From Flavobacterium micromati (GTDB taxonomy: Bacteria; Bacteroidota; Bacteroidia; Flavobacteriales; Flavobacteriaceae), in NCBI RefSeq assembly GCF_900129585.1, contig NZ_FQWF01000013.1, forward strand, positions 1 through 64,000: a stretch of 64,000 nt of DNA, given 5' to 3'. The translations under genes and the position numbers were made by a program. A model generated the notes under the pieces. That model had not been told where the DNA came from, did no database searches, and was given only the letters and a program-made list of their open reading frames with translations. Positions 63,690 through 64,000 of the stretch are shown piece by piece (within the stretch, counting starts at the first letter, position 1; each line of letters starts with the position of its first letter).

Positions 63690-64000
63690 TTATTGTTTTG
63701 GTTCGGAACAAAGTCCCACAATTTCATGAAAAGTGTCGTGCAAATCAGTTATCGATTTCACTATTTCTGCATCAGCGCCATTAGATTTTACTAATTTATG
63801 CAATGCTTTACTTTTCATTTGCATCCGTTCTGCCGAAGCTAGTATTGCCGAAGTTCTAAACTCAGCTGGAATATCCGATTTCAATAACTGAGCTGATTTT
63901 GTCATCATTTCTTCTGATCGCGCTTTTATTGGAGCTAGATTTCCTTCTTCAGCAGGATGAAAAGTTTCTGACATTACTCCGTGAAGTTCTTTCACAGCCG
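63690..64000 (-). CDS. Partial CDS, helical protein of unknown function, cut by window edge
   Basis: At least 103 codons on the minus strand; the open frame runs past base 64000, so the 5' end is missing. A GTG at 63995 and an ATG at 63974 lie in frame but need not be the start. Helical, with KELHGVMSETFHPAEEGNLA, PIKARSEEMMTKSAQLLKS and KALHKLVKSNGADAEI; regularly spaced His residues (ELHGVM, ETFHP, DLHDTFHE) recall haem- or metal-binding helical bundles such as cytochrome c'-like or DUF-type periplasmic proteins. No CxxCH seen in the visible part. Function not assigned. Confidence 0.6.
   Translation of the reverse strand, partial: AVKELHGVMSETFHPAEEGNLAPIKARSEEMMTKSAQLLKSDIPAEFRTSAILASAERMQMKSKALHKLVKSNGADAEIVKSITDLHDTFHEIVGLCSEPKQ

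Noticed and set aside
1-64000. CRISPR array, prophage or integrative element
   Set aside because: No regularly spaced repeats with unique spacers, no cas, integrase, portal, terminase or relaxase gene was seen anywhere in the window.

Overview
This 64 kb window is AT-rich chromosomal DNA from a member of the Bacteroidota, most likely the family Flavobacteriaceae and close to Flavobacterium. The evidence is: type IX secretion (T9SS) sorting domains on three proteins; the Bacteroidota -7 promoter motif TAnnTTTG upstream of many genes, once with a perfect TTG-N19 partner upstream of the tRNA cluster; lipoproteins with acidic residues after the lipobox cysteine; BshC of bacillithiol synthesis; a short-type ProRS; and the block rpmB-rpmG-DUF4295-ftsY. 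No plasmid, prophage, transposase, CRISPR array or rRNA operon was seen. It reads as a core-genome segment with a few accessory-looking surface genes.

Layout. 1-3.4 kb: repeat-rich leading region, a fasciclin lipoprotein, a MORN-type protein and a small cytochrome c. 3.5-18.4 kb: mostly plus-strand housekeeping genes (mnmA, a T9SS-exported subtilase, an FMN oxidoreductase, NUDIX, acyltransferase, glycosyltransferase, 2-oxoacid dehydrogenase E2, DnaQ-like exonuclease, FAH hydrolase, HPt protein, cinA, then bL28-bL33-DUF4295-FtsY and a 58-residue membrane protein). 18.4-28 kb: a serine hydrolase, a lipoprotein/DUF721 pair, a three-gene biotin-dependent acyl-CoA carboxylase operon, a B12-type radical SAM protein and an MFS transporter. 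28-33.9 kb: bshC, ndk, an aldehyde dehydrogenase, a 1.3 kb non-coding stretch and an outer-membrane protein. 34-44.5 kb: amidase, rimO, FadL-type porin, a Trp/Asn/Gly-repeat lipoprotein, proS, three tRNA-Glu genes, rpsT and a histidine kinase/response regulator pair. 44.7-64 kb: typA, two tandem giant T9SS surface proteins, an ABC-2 transporter, an unrecognised protein with kinase-like motifs, a very large phosphoesterase/kinase-like/beta-barrel fusion, an NdpA-type nucleoid protein, a pRiA4b ORF-3-like protein and a gene cut by the window edge.

Functional themes. Translation and ribosome upkeep (mnmA, rimO, rpmB, rpmG, rpsT, proS, tRNA-Glu, typA, ftsY) is spread through the window. Cell-surface and envelope functions form the second theme (T9SS cargo, lipoproteins, porins, amidase, the barrel fusion). 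Carbon metabolism is represented by the E2 subunit, the carboxylase operon and the aldehyde dehydrogenase.

The most interesting items are: the three-part protein at 57226-60963, whose middle carries a FAM20/CotH/HipA-like kinase signature between a metallophosphoesterase and a C-terminal barrel; its convergent neighbour at 56141-57205, unrecognised but with a plausible kinase-like residue pattern; a radical SAM protein with CX4CX2C instead of CX3CX2C; an acyltransferase with altered HX4D and FPEG motifs; a divergent third tRNA-Glu gene; and at least three families of small dispersed intergenic repeats, one of which appears to have entered a coding region in frame. All domain calls come from reading motifs by eye; no database search was run.
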